A DNA stretch of 64,000 nt, taken from contig JACQVR010000116.1 of the NCBI GenBank assembly GCA_016209705.1, forward strand, positions 16,994 through 80,993, read 5' to 3'. Below the pieces are notes generated by a model that searched no databases, was not told where the DNA came from, and saw nothing but the letters and a program-made list of their open reading frames with translations. This stretch comes from Planctomycetota bacterium (GTDB lineage: Bacteria > Planctomycetota > MHYJ01 > JACPRB01). The number at the start of each line of letters is the position of its first letter. Position 1 is the first letter of the stretch. Shown here piece by piece: positions 23,246 to 31,981 of the stretch. The translations under genes and the position numbers were made by a program.

Positions 23246-24310
23246 TCATCGCGCGAACTCCCGGAATACATCCGCCAGTTGCCGCGCGGCGTGTTTCCAG
23301 CTCAGTTGAGCCGCGCGGGCCCGCAATGGCGCCGCGCGCTCGGGCCTCTCAACCGTGGCCTGCGCAAGACGGCGAATCGCGCCGGCCAGTTCGGCCGCAT
23401 CCCGCAGCGGGACGTAGGCCGCCCCAGACCCCAGGATCTCTCGGTGTACGGGTATATCCGAAGCGATGACGGGACACCCTAAACTCGCGGCATCGAGCGG
23501 CGGCAGGTGAAAGCCCTCGTACATCGAGGGGAAGACGGCCGCCACGGCTCGTCGATACAGGCTCGCCAATACTGTCTCGTCCTGATATCCCAGGAGCCGT
23601 ACGTTAGGAAGGGTTCTCGCCAAGGCCACCTCGCGCGCCACGTTCCAACCGATCGGCCCGCAATGAACCAACAGCAGGTCGGGAAGGAGACGCATCGCCT
23701 CCAACAGGAGGGCCATGTTCTTGCGGGGTTCCAAGGTTCCGACGGTGAGAACGAACGGCCGATCGACGGCCTCCGGCAGCGGTACATCCGCCAGGCCCGC
23801 CAGTCTGGGGTTGGGGCCGCTGAGAATCACGCGGCAGATGGGTTCCAACGAGGGAAAATGGGCTGTCAGACGTTGCCGGGTAAACTCCGAAATGCAGACA
23901 ATGCGATCGGTTCGCCGCAGTCCCCGCTCCAGCCACCAGGCGACGAATCTTTTCCGCCACGCCATCGTCTCCGGATGATCGCGCCAGACGAGATCATGAA
24001 CGGTCGCGACAACCGGCAAACCCTGCGGCAGCCTGGACGGCAGGAAATGCGTGGTCGCCCAAAACACGTGACCGGCCGCCTCTTTCACGCGCTTGCCGAT
24101 GCGCCACAGCACCGCCGTCGCGTCGCTCACGCCGTTCCTCCCGCACGCGGGCCAAAAGCGGCATTTCGGAACGTCGATGGGTTCCTTTCCGAATACTTCC
24201 AGAGCCTCGATTTCAGGCAATTCCGAGAGCGCCCGAATCATCTCGCCGGCATAAACCCCTCGTCCCGTCGGGCGATTCGAGAGCGTTCTTGAAAAGACCG
24301 TGATTCTCAT
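23246..24310 (-). CDS. GT4 glycosyltransferase
   Basis: This 354-residue GT-B enzyme has an N-terminal RGVYAGEMIRAL acceptor-domain start, then VLTVGTLEPRKNMALLLEAM (donor domain, about 180-200) and PSMYEGFHLPPLDAASLGCPVIASD (the EX7E-type nucleotide-sugar site, about 260-285). It resembles mannosyltransferases of the WbaZ/MtfB type, but the sugar cannot be assigned. It presumably acts at the cytoplasmic membrane face in O-antigen or exopolysaccharide unit assembly. It is convergent with fcl. Confidence 0.82.
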   Translation of the reverse strand: MRITVFSRTLSNRPTGRGVYAGEMIRALSELPEIEALEVFGKEPIDVPKCRFWPACGRNGVSDATAVLWRIGKRVKEAAGHVFWATTHFLPSRLPQGLPVVATVHDLVWRDHPETMAWRKRFVAWWLERGLRRTDRIVCISEFTRQRLTAHFPSLEPICRVILSGPNPRLAGLADVPLPEAVDRPFVLTVGTLEPRKNMALLLEAMRLLPDLLLVHCGPIGWNVAREVALARTLPNVRLLGYQDETVLASLYRRAVAAVFPSMYEGFHLPPLDAASLGCPVIASDIPVHREILGSGAAYVPLRDAAELAGAIRRLAQATVERPERAAPLRARAAQLSWKHAARQLADVFREFAR

Positions 24311-24363
24311 CGGCGAGATCCCCGGGTAACTCCGAGGCTCAAAGTATATCGTTCGCGCCGCGC

Positions 24364-24470
24364 TCGGAGATGTGGAGATACGGGGAGATCGGGAGATACG
24401 GAGTAAGAAACGGCATGGATGCGAAATCTCTTATCTCCCCATCTACACGCTTCTCCTTATCTCCACTTCT
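24364..24470. repeat. GGAGAT/ATCTCC stutter palindrome
   Basis: GGAGATGTGGAGATACGGGG and AGATCGGGAGATACGGAG on the left oppose CTTATCTCCCCATCTACAC and CTCCTTATCTCC on the right, around a 25-base centre. It fills most of the 196-bp gap between the divergent GT4 and kdsC genes. Confidence 0.6.
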
Positions 24471-24506
24471 TGTGAGCGTACGCGGATGAATCTATGATGG
24501 GCGCCC

Positions 24507-25064
24507 ATGCCCAGAGTGCGTGGTCTCGGGATGAGCTTCCTTTCGCACCGGGAACTCCATCGACGCGCCCTCGGCATTCGCCTTCTGATCTGCGACGTCG
24601 ACGGCGTGCTCACGGACGGTTCCATGTATTTCGGGCCCAACGGCGAGGTCATGAAACGCTTCAGCACCCATGACGGCACCGGCATCGTCCTCGCGCGGCG
24701 AGCCGGGATCGAGGTCGCCTTTCTGACTCGCGAAGCCACGCCCTTCGCGCGGGCCAGAGCGGAGAAATTGGGCGTTCGTCACTGTCTGGATGGGGTGACC
24801 GAAAAGGCCTCGGGGCTCGAACAGCTATGTTCGCGACTGGGCGTTTCCGGCCACGAGACCGCTTATATAGGCGACGACGTGTGGGACCAACCATGCGCAT
24901 CCCTCGTAGGCCTTTTCTTTATGCCGCGGGACGGATGGCTGACTCGACGGGACGGCGTGCACGTCATCTTGGAGCGGGGCGGAGGCGCCGGCGCCGTACG
25001 CCAAGCCGTCAATTTTCTCGTGGCCGCGCGAACGGCTCGATCATCACGGGCTTCAGATCGATGA
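24507..25064 (+). CDS. kdsC: KdsC-type HAD phosphatase (Kdo-8-phosphate phosphatase)
   Basis: This 185-residue HAD protein lacks a large cap domain, as in KdsC, which acts as a tetramer. LLICDVDGVLTDGSMYF (residues 26-42) holds the nucleophile and acid Asp pair. FLTREATPFARARAEKLG provides the Thr/Lys-like region, and AYIGDDVWDQPC the final Asp pair. It would release phosphate from Kdo-8-phosphate, the step two before KdsB. Its last 56 bases overlap the convergent GT2 gene, and its C-terminal tail (TARSSRASDR) reads through that overlap, so it may be an extension rather than conserved. Confidence 0.83.
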   Translation: MPRVRGLGMSFLSHRELHRRALGIRLLICDVDGVLTDGSMYFGPNGEVMKRFSTHDGTGIVLARRAGIEVAFLTREATPFARARAEKLGVRHCLDGVTEKASGLEQLCSRLGVSGHETAYIGDDVWDQPCASLVGLFFMPRDGWLTRRDGVHVILERGGGAGAVRQAVNFLVAARTARSSRASDR

Positions 25065-25863
25065 ACCCGAACGTCCGGCCGCCCCACAAGATCGCTTTGC
25101 GGGCCAACGACGGAATCCGGTAGCGCCAATACCTCAGACTTCGAACATGGGGCGGCAATGCGCGGTTGCCGTAGCGGGACAGAACGATCTCTCGTTCACG
25201 CTCATAAATCTCGCGCCACCGCGCGGTCTTGGATCCCGCATGATAACGAAAGCCCCCCAGGAATCGCCCGAGCACGTCGAAACGCCTTCGCTTCGCCAGG
25301 CGGATGTACAAATCCCAATCCATGACATAATGAAGCGTGCGGTCGATGCCTCCCACGGCTTCATAGGCCGCGCGGGTCCAGAATGTCGCCTGCTGGAATA
25401 GGCCATCGATGTCGTAATGCCGCAAGTAGTCGTACGTGGCCCGCACGCCCAAGGTGAACACGGGCGCGCCGCGGCGCATCGGCCGGCCCGAGGGATCGAT
25501 CCAATACGCGCCTCCGCTGAGCGCTTCGGCCTCGGGATGCCGCCTGAAATACCGGCCCACGGCCAGCAGCGCCCCCGGCAGGAAAAGGTCGTCCGAATTC
25601 AGCCAGCAAAGGATTTCCCCCGACGCCCGCTCAAATCCCTTTGCGATGGCGTCCGATTGGCCTTGGTCCGGTTCGGAGCACCAGAAGGCCACGCTCCGCT
25701 CGTGGCGGCGGATGACGTCGATCGACGAATCCGTACTTCCGCCATCGATGATGAAATACTCCAGGTCGGGATAATTTTGCCCCAAGACCGACCTGATCGT
25801 GGCCTCCAGATAGTCCGCTTGATTGAAACTGGGCGTGACAACCGTTATCCTCGGCAGGTTCAT
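25009..25863 (-). CDS. GT2 glycosyltransferase
   Basis: This is a 284-residue GT-A transferase. ITVVTPSFNQADYLEATIRS (residues 6-25), DGGSTDSS (about 41-48) and CWLNSDDLFLPGAL (about 86-99, the DXD-type metal site) define the family, with an acceptor region containing FQQATFWTRAAYEAVGG and YVMDWDLYIRLAKR. It is probably involved in the surface polysaccharide made by neighbouring genes. It converges with and overlaps kdsC by 56 bases. The donor sugar is unknown. Confidence 0.83.
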   Translation of the reverse strand: MNLPRITVVTPSFNQADYLEATIRSVLGQNYPDLEYFIIDGGSTDSSIDVIRRHERSVAFWCSEPDQGQSDAIAKGFERASGEILCWLNSDDLFLPGALLAVGRYFRRHPEAEALSGGAYWIDPSGRPMRRGAPVFTLGVRATYDYLRHYDIDGLFQQATFWTRAAYEAVGGIDRTLHYVMDWDLYIRLAKRRRFDVLGRFLGGFRYHAGSKTARWREIYEREREIVLSRYGNRALPPHVRSLRYWRYRIPSLARKAILWGGRTFGFIDLKPVMIEPFARPREN

Positions 25864-25952
25864 TGAGCGCGTGGAATCCGGACCGTGAGATTACATGGCC
25901 TCCGCAGGGCGAATTCCGTCCCGATCGTCGTGTTCCAGGATCCTCCATCCTT

Positions 25953-26939
25953 ATGAAGCGTTCTCAGATCGCTCAACTGTTTTTTGACCTCTATCTGAAA
26001 TTTCCGAAGAGGACAAGTTTACAAAACCTGGGATTTCAAGCAATGAACCGCCTCCGCCGAGGGATCTTCGGTTCCCGGCACAAGCGTCTCGTGGATTATA
26101 CGGTTGGAGGCATACCCCTTTTGATTCCCGTGGACCACGACCTGCCCTACTTTCGCCGCCTCCATCCTTTCTACGCGTCCAATATCGGACGTCTGGCGCG
26201 GGTGGCGGCCGAAAAATATTCCGACCTTCACCTGGTGGACATCGGGGCGAATGTCGGAGACAGCGCCGCGTTCATTCTATCGGAAATTCAGGTGCCTATC
26301 CTGTGCGTCGAAGGCGACCCTCGGTTCTTCGCCATCCTGTCGGAGAATGCCAAGCGCCTGGGGCCCTCCGTTCATGTGGACAACTCTTTCGTGGGTCGCT
26401 CGTCCGGCCCCCACGAATTTCGACTGGAAGTCGGATTCGGAACATCCCGCATGCTTCCCGCCAACGGCCTCGGCCCCGTATCGTTGTGTCCGCTGCCCGA
26501 CATCCTGGAACGCCATCCCCTGTTCGCGACGCCGAAAATGGTCAAGATCGACACCGACGGATTCGACGCGCGCATCCTCCGCGAAGAGCGGGACGTATGG
26601 GCGCGCGGCCGTCCCATTCTCTTTTTTGAGTACGATCCGGACCTGGCCGCAGACGTAAAGGAGGACGTTCTTGAGAGCTTGGCCGGCTTGAAGGAAATCG
26701 GCTATGAGGCGGCCATGGTGTACAACCATACGGGAGAGTATCTCCTTACCATTGAGCTGGCGGACGAGCGGACGCTGCGAGACGTGACCGCGTATTTTAC
26801 CGGTTTTCGCGGAACCAGGTACGCCGACCTGTGCGCCTTCCACGGCGACGATGCCGATGTCCTGGAGCAGGCCAGAACCCTGGAGGTCCGCTTCTTCAAG
26901 AACCGCCGAGCTGAACGGCAAGGCGTGTCCTCCTCATGA
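25953..26939 (+). CDS. FkbM family methyltransferase
   Basis: This 328-residue protein has the SAM-binding motif HLVDIGANVGDSAAFIL (about 92-108), CVEGDPRFFAIL (about 120) and KMVKIDTDGFDARILRE, the FkbM hallmark (usually KIDVEGxE; here IDTDGFD). Such enzymes O-methylate sugars in polysaccharides. I chose ATG 25953; the open frame extends upstream to an ATT at 25863 but without a standard start. Its last bases overlap the next gene's start (ATGA), so the two are translationally coupled. Confidence 0.82.
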   Translation: MKRSQIAQLFFDLYLKFPKRTSLQNLGFQAMNRLRRGIFGSRHKRLVDYTVGGIPLLIPVDHDLPYFRRLHPFYASNIGRLARVAAEKYSDLHLVDIGANVGDSAAFILSEIQVPILCVEGDPRFFAILSENAKRLGPSVHVDNSFVGRSSGPHEFRLEVGFGTSRMLPANGLGPVSLCPLPDILERHPLFATPKMVKIDTDGFDARILREERDVWARGRPILFFEYDPDLAADVKEDVLESLAGLKEIGYEAAMVYNHTGEYLLTIELADERTLRDVTAYFTGFRGTRYADLCAFHGDDADVLEQARTLEVRFFKNRRAERQGVSSS

Positions 26940-28195
26940 AACCTCTTCGAGTCGGCATCGACGCGCGCCTCGTCGACGGCCTGTCCGGCGGCGTCCAGCA
27001 AGTCGTCATCGGATTGGCGAACGCCCTCTCCAAACTCGAAGACGGCGACGAGGAATACCTGTTTCTCGTCCATCCGGACGCAAGCGATTGGATTCGTCCG
27101 TATCTCCGACGCCCCTGCTCCATCTTGAACGGCCCGGAATCCTCCGGGCCGAAACGATGGAAGACGGCGCTCAAGTCCATGTCCCCAAAGGCGTGGACGG
27201 CCATCGGCGATGCCGCGGCCCTTCTCCTGCCATGGACGATCGACCCACCGGATTCGACGGGGCACGTTGAAGCCGCGGGAATCGACGTGATGCACTTTAC
27301 GGTCCAAAGCGCTTTCCGCACCGCGCTCCCCAACATCTACCAGCCTCATGACCTTCAGCACGTGCACTTGCCGCATCTCTTCACGCGGCGGGCTCGCCGA
27401 TGGCGAGAGCGAAATTATCGAACCTTTTGCGACCAGGCGACGCTCGTTTCCGTCATGAGCGAGTGGGGCCGACAGGACATGATCCAACGATACGGATTGT
27501 CTCCCGAGAAGATATGCATCGTCCCCTGGGCGCCGCTCCTTGACACCTATCCCCCCTGCGGCCTTTCCGATCTGACGACGCTCCGGCGCACTCTGGAACT
27601 GCCGGACGCGTTCATCTTCTATCCCGCGCAGACCTGGAAGCATAAGAACCATCTTGGCCTCATCGAGGCGCTACGCATCCTGCGCGATCAGGACAGGCTC
27701 GTGATCCCCCTCGTCAGTTCGGGTCACCGCAACGACCATACCCGTGACATCGAGCGTGTTCTGAAGCGAACTTCCATGGAGGATCAAGTTCGACTTATCG
27801 GCTTCGTGGCGCCTCAACAACTGGTCGGCCTCTATAAGTTGGCGCGAGCGATGGTATTTCCCTCGTTCTTCGAAGGTTGGGGACTTCCCATTCTGGAAGC
27901 CTTTCAAGCAGGCACCCCCGTCGCCTGCTCCGACGTCACGTGCCTCCCTCAAATGGCCGGCGACGCCGCCCTGATCTTCGACCCATCGCGACCCGAGATG
28001 ATTGCCGAGGCGGTAAAGTCTCTCTGGACGGACGGCGATCTGCGAAATCGCCTCATCGAACGCGGTCGAATTCGCGCGGCGGCTTTTTCATGGGACCGGT
28101 CCGCGCGCCTCTTCCGCGCCCACTATCGTCGCATCGCCGGCCGACCGCTCTCGGAACGTGATCGAGATCTGCTGGCCGCTCCCGCGACGGTCTGA
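26936..28195 (+). CDS. GT4 glycosyltransferase
   Basis: This is a 419-residue GT-B transferase. The N-terminus (RVGIDARLVDGLSGGVQQVV) and the donor site (FYPAQTWKHKNHLGLIEAL at about 222-240, and FPSFFEGWGLPILEAFQAGTPVACSD at about 306-331) are typical of GT4 mannosyl- or rhamnosyltransferases of O-antigen loci. It begins within the FkbM stop codon (ATGA overlap), so a shared transcript is likely. It lies tail-to-tail with the flippase gene, 4 bases apart. Confidence 0.83.
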   Translation: MKPLRVGIDARLVDGLSGGVQQVVIGLANALSKLEDGDEEYLFLVHPDASDWIRPYLRRPCSILNGPESSGPKRWKTALKSMSPKAWTAIGDAAALLLPWTIDPPDSTGHVEAAGIDVMHFTVQSAFRTALPNIYQPHDLQHVHLPHLFTRRARRWRERNYRTFCDQATLVSVMSEWGRQDMIQRYGLSPEKICIVPWAPLLDTYPPCGLSDLTTLRRTLELPDAFIFYPAQTWKHKNHLGLIEALRILRDQDRLVIPLVSSGHRNDHTRDIERVLKRTSMEDQVRLIGFVAPQQLVGLYKLARAMVFPSFFEGWGLPILEAFQAGTPVACSDVTCLPQMAGDAALIFDPSRPEMIAEAVKSLWTDGDLRNRLIERGRIRAAAFSWDRSARLFRAHYRRIAGRPLSERDRDLLAAPATV

Positions 28196-28199
28196 GCCG

Positions 28200-29624
28200 T
28201 CAGGCCACCCGGCGCTCCAAGGATTTCAGCAGGCGCGGGATGTACATGACATACGGAACCCCGGCGAACGTGACGTACGCGATCACCGTTCCCCACACGA
28301 TCCCGGCCACGCCAAACCATCGGGTCAGAATGATCTTCAGGACGACGGCGGCGCCGGCCATCAACACGGCACAGCAAGCCTGAAAACGGACCACGTTGGC
28401 CCCGTTCAGAAGCATCGCTCCCGCGTTGCCGGCGGAACTGACCACGAGCCAAACCCCCAGTCCGAAAAGAAGCGCCCAGGTCGGCTCGATGCCGCGCCCA
28501 ACCCAGACCGCCAGGATCGGCTTCCCGGCCGTCACCAGCGCGAAGCTTGCGAGTCCCGACGCCACGATCGATAGGTACAGCGACTTCTTGAGCGTTCGTC
28601 GTACCCAGGCCGTGTCTCGGCGGGCTATGGCTTCGCCATAAGCGGGCCACAGCGGCGCCAACATCAAGGTGACGAACATGGCTGGAACATTGAACAACGT
28701 GAACGGCACCGAATACTGCGGCACGCTCTCCAGTCCCAGGACCGAGGCCGCGATCAGATTATCGGATGCATAGGCCACGGACACCGCAACCTGGAGCGTG
28801 AGAAACAGCAAACCAAGCCGCAGCACATGACCGGCCGCCGTTCGCGTCGCATCAGCCAGACGAGGGCGCAGCCACGGCTTGCGGAAACCGAACAGATGAA
28901 CCCCCGCCAAGGCGCTTGACACGACGGTGCCGCTGCCAACCGCCAGCAACAGCAGAGGTAGATTCGCTCCCGCCCGGACGGCAACGAGAAAGACGGCAAA
29001 CCCCAGCAGACTGCCCAGACCCGCCCATATGCTCATCCAATAGCCTTCTTGGTAGGCGGAATAAGCGCGCTGGACCATGCCCAGCGGCATATTGACGAGA
29101 AAGAATGCCCCCAGGATGACGATTGCGGGACCCGCTTCGGCCGCCGCCTGCCGAGATCCGATCCCGAGCAACGAAGCCCAACTCACGGCGGGGTAAATCA
29201 CGGCGAAGGCTATGCCCAATGTCAAAGCGACGCCACACAGCGTAATGAGGGCGCTCGATGTATATTCACGGGCGGAGGTGCGATCGTCCCGACCATTCGC
29301 CGCCGCCAACGCGTTCAGCAAACCATTCCCTATTCCCAGATCCGCGAAGCAGAGCATGGCGATCACGGAGTTCAATGTCATCCACAAGCCATAGCGTTCG
29401 ACGCCGAGATGGTGGAGGGCGAGCGGCACGAGCGCGAGGTTGACCGCAACGGCGATTCCCCGCGCGGCCATCGTGGACATAAACGTCAAAACCGCCCGGC
29501 GATCGCGTTCATGCCCGCGTCCCTGGGCCGTCGCGCCATCAAAAGGTCTCAGTCGGAACAGGGACGTCAGTCGGCGCAGCGCCAAGACACGTTCACGGAG
29601 CGCGGGCGACTGAGAATCGGTCAT
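28200..29624 (-). CDS. Polysaccharide repeat-unit flippase, Wzx-like (MATE/MOP superfamily)
   Basis: This 474-residue integral membrane protein has about 12-14 hydrophobic segments after a basic cytoplasmic N-terminus of about 45 residues. FMSTMAARGIAVAVNLALVP, GVERYGLWMTLNSVIAMLCFADLGIGNGL and VPQYSVPFTLFNVPAMF are typical of MOP flippases, which turn undecaprenyl-linked oligosaccharide across the inner membrane. It lies in the middle of the glycosyltransferase genes. No Wzy polymerase is obvious beside it. Confidence 0.82.
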   Translation of the reverse strand: MTDSQSPALRERVLALRRLTSLFRLRPFDGATAQGRGHERDRRAVLTFMSTMAARGIAVAVNLALVPLALHHLGVERYGLWMTLNSVIAMLCFADLGIGNGLLNALAAANGRDDRTSAREYTSSALITLCGVALTLGIAFAVIYPAVSWASLLGIGSRQAAAEAGPAIVILGAFFLVNMPLGMVQRAYSAYQEGYWMSIWAGLGSLLGFAVFLVAVRAGANLPLLLLAVGSGTVVSSALAGVHLFGFRKPWLRPRLADATRTAAGHVLRLGLLFLTLQVAVSVAYASDNLIAASVLGLESVPQYSVPFTLFNVPAMFVTLMLAPLWPAYGEAIARRDTAWVRRTLKKSLYLSIVASGLASFALVTAGKPILAVWVGRGIEPTWALLFGLGVWLVVSSAGNAGAMLLNGANVVRFQACCAVLMAGAAVVLKIILTRWFGVAGIVWGTVIAYVTFAGVPYVMYIPRLLKSLERRVA

Positions 29625-29686
29625 GGCAGGCGTATTCTAGTTCTTTTCTTCCTCGGATCCCAACCGGCGGGGCGAGGAGGCGGGAT

Positions 29687-30766
29687 TCAGGACGTGACGG
29701 AGCGATTGAACGCCGAGAAGCCTTTCCGCGGAACGCCGTCCTCGCCGTTGGGAGCGGCATGGCCGTGATCTCGAAGGATCCGCTCCTGCCGCGCCAAGGT
29801 CAGATCCGCTTCCACCATCATTTTCACCAGGTCCTTGAAGCCGACTCTGGGCTTCCAGCCGAGAACCCGACGGGCCTTGGAAGGATCTCCTTCCAAATGA
29901 TCCACCTCGGCGGGCCGCAGATAATTCGGATCGATCCGAACATGCCGGCGCCAGTCGAGATCCAATATCTTGAAGGCTTCGACCACGAATTCCCGAACGC
30001 TGTGGCTCTCTCCGGTGGCGATGACGAAGTCATCCGGCTTCTCCTGCTGGAGCATGAGCCAGATCGCCTCGACATAGTCCCCCGCATAACCCCAATCCCG
30101 GCGCGCCTCGAGGTTGCCCAGATAGAGCTTGCGTTGCAGTCCAAGCTTGATGCGCGTCGCGGCTCGCGTGATTTTTCGGGTGACGAACGTCTCGCCCCGG
30201 CGGGGCGACTCATGATTGAACAAGATTCCGTTGCACGCGAACAGGCCGTAGGCTTCGCGATAATTCAGGGTTTGCCAATGCCCGTAGACCTTGGCGCAGC
30301 CGTAGGGACTGCGCGGGTGGAACGGAGTCTTCTCGTTCTGAGGCGGGCGCGCCGCGCCGAACATCTCGCTCGACGAAGCTTGATAGAAACGGACCTTCAG
30401 GCCGCTGTGCCGCACCGCTTCGAGGAGCCGCAGCGTTCCCAAGCCATCCACCTCGGCCGTGTACACCGGATTCAGAAACGATACTTTCACATGCGATTGC
30501 GCGCCGAGGTTATACACTTCTTCCGGTTTGACGCGCTGGAGCAGTTCGCCCAACACGTTGCCGTCAGTCAAATCTCCATAATGAAGGAAAATCCGGGCGC
30601 CCTTCTCGTGCGGGTCCTGATACAAGTGATCGATGCGTCCCGTCGTAAACGTGCTGGTGCGCCGAATCACGCCGTGCACTTCGTATCCCTTGCCGAGGAG
30701 CAGCTCCGCCAGATAGGAACCGTCCTGGCCGGTGATCCCGGTGATCAGTGCGCGCTTTCGGGGCAT
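29687..30766 (-). CDS. gmd: GDP-mannose 4,6-dehydratase
   Basis: Gmd converts GDP-D-mannose to GDP-4-keto-6-deoxy-D-mannose, the precursor of GDP-L-fucose, GDP-rhamnose or GDP-perosamine. The 359-residue protein has [19 protein letters not shown] at its start (NADP Rossmann), [30 protein letters not shown], the catalytic SSSEMFGA and [10 protein letters not shown], and [19 protein letters not shown], all Gmd signatures. Fcl (22317) is the matching next enzyme. The gene diverges from a sugar aminotransferase gene. Confidence 0.94.
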   Translation of the reverse strand: MPRKRALITGITGQDGSYLAELLLGKGYEVHGVIRRTSTFTTGRIDHLYQDPHEKGARIFLHYGDLTDGNVLGELLQRVKPEEVYNLGAQSHVKVSFLNPVYTAEVDGLGTLRLLEAVRHSGLKVRFYQASSSEMFGAARPPQNEKTPFHPRSPYGCAKVYGHWQTLNYREAYGLFACNGILFNHESPRRGETFVTRKITRAATRIKLGLQRKLYLGNLEARRDWGYAGDYVEAIWLMLQQEKPDDFVIATGESHSVREFVVEAFKILDLDWRRHVRIDPNYLRPAEVDHLEGDPSKARRVLGWKPRVGFKDLVKMMVEADLTLARQERILRDHGHAAPNGEDGVPRKGFSAFNRSVTS

Positions 30767-30860
30767 GGGGGCGCAGTCTATCAGCGGTCATTTCGGTTGG
30801 CAACGCCCGAACGCAAAACAGATTGTGCGAGGAGAAGGAAGGTGCTAGATAAAGGGGCCC

Positions 30861-31961
30861 ATGACGCCCCCGATCCCCCTCATCGACGTCCGCGCCGCTC
30901 AGGAATCCCTCCACCACGAGATCTCGGAAGCCGTAGAACGCGTCCTGCGCTCGGGTCGATTCGTCCAAGGCGCCGAAGTCGCGCGTTTTGAAGAACGCTT
31001 CGCCTCCTATTGTGAGGCCAAATTCGCGATCGCCGTCGATTCCGGAACGGCCGCCCTCCATCTGGCGCTGTTGGCGTGCTGCTTGCGTGCCGGAGATGAG
31101 GTGTTGACCTCGCCGTTCACCTTCGTCGCCACGGGCACGGCGATCCTTCACGCCGCTATGAGACCCGCCTTCTCCGACATCCTGCCGGACACCTTGACGC
31201 TGGATCCGGATCGGATCGAAGCCGCTCTGACCTCGCGAACGCGCGCCGTCGTGCCGGTGCACTTGTTCGGGCGGATCGCGGAAATGGAGCGGATCCGAGC
31301 GATCGCGGAGCGGCGCGGCCTCTTCGTGATCGAGGATGCCTGCCAAGCCCACGGAGCTCGGCGGGGAGCTCGCACAGCGGGCGCGTGGGGACATGCGACC
31401 GTCTTCAGCTTTTACCCGTCGAAGAATCTGAGCGCCATCGGCGACGGCGGAATCGTGGTTACCGACGATGAAAAGACCGCGGCGGAAGTACGGCTTCGGC
31501 GCGACCATGGGCGCACGTCAAAATACGAACACGGCGTACTCGGTTGGAATTACCGCATGGACGAAGTGCAGGCGGCGGCGCTGAGCGTAAAGCTGGATCA
31601 TCTGGACCGATGGAACCGGCAACGCCAGGACCTCGCCGGCCGCTATCATGAGCGGCTATCCAACCTTCCGCTCCAGCTACCCCCTCCGTCATCGGATGCG
31701 GTATGGCACCTTTACGTGGTACGAACTCCGCGGCGCGACGCCCTGCGGGCGCACCTCGATCGGCGCGGGATCGAAACCGGCATCCATTATCCTTGCCCTC
31801 TCCACCGCATGCCGGTCTTTTCCGACCTCGGCTATGAAGAGGGCCGGTTTCCGGAGGCCGAGCGCGCGGCGCGCGAAGTCCTCTCTTTGCCTTTATATCC
31901 GCAATTAGGCGCCGGCGGCGTGGACCGTATCGCCTCGGAGGTGAGGGCGTTCTTCGCGTGA
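30861..31961 (+). CDS. DegT/DnrJ/EryC1/StrS family sugar aminotransferase
   Basis: This is a 366-residue PLP enzyme that would aminate an NDP-ketosugar. FVQGAEVARFEERFASYC, VDSGTAALHLALLA (cofactor phosphate site), VIEDACQAHGA (Asp for the pyridine nitrogen) and SFYPSKNLSAIGDGGIV with the Schiff-base Lys near residue 184 are present, then WNYRMDEVQAAAL. The YPSKNLxAxGDGG form is most like 3-aminotransferases acting on dTDP-3-keto-6-deoxyhexoses, but the adjacent gmd would also allow a GDP-4-keto-6-deoxymannose substrate. The exact sugar is not decidable from sequence alone. Confidence 0.85.
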   Translation: MTPPIPLIDVRAAQESLHHEISEAVERVLRSGRFVQGAEVARFEERFASYCEAKFAIAVDSGTAALHLALLACCLRAGDEVLTSPFTFVATGTAILHAAMRPAFSDILPDTLTLDPDRIEAALTSRTRAVVPVHLFGRIAEMERIRAIAERRGLFVIEDACQAHGARRGARTAGAWGHATVFSFYPSKNLSAIGDGGIVVTDDEKTAAEVRLRRDHGRTSKYEHGVLGWNYRMDEVQAAALSVKLDHLDRWNRQRQDLAGRYHERLSNLPLQLPPPSSDAVWHLYVVRTPRRDALRAHLDRRGIETGIHYPCPLHRMPVFSDLGYEEGRFPEAERAAREVLSLPLYPQLGAGGVDRIASEVRAFFA

Positions 31962-31981
31962 CCCGCCGCGGAACGCGCGGC

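Noticed and set aside
24364..24470. GGAGAT repeats as a CRISPR array
   Set aside because: There are no equal-length repeats with unique spacers, and arms are complementary to each other, which CRISPR arrays are not.
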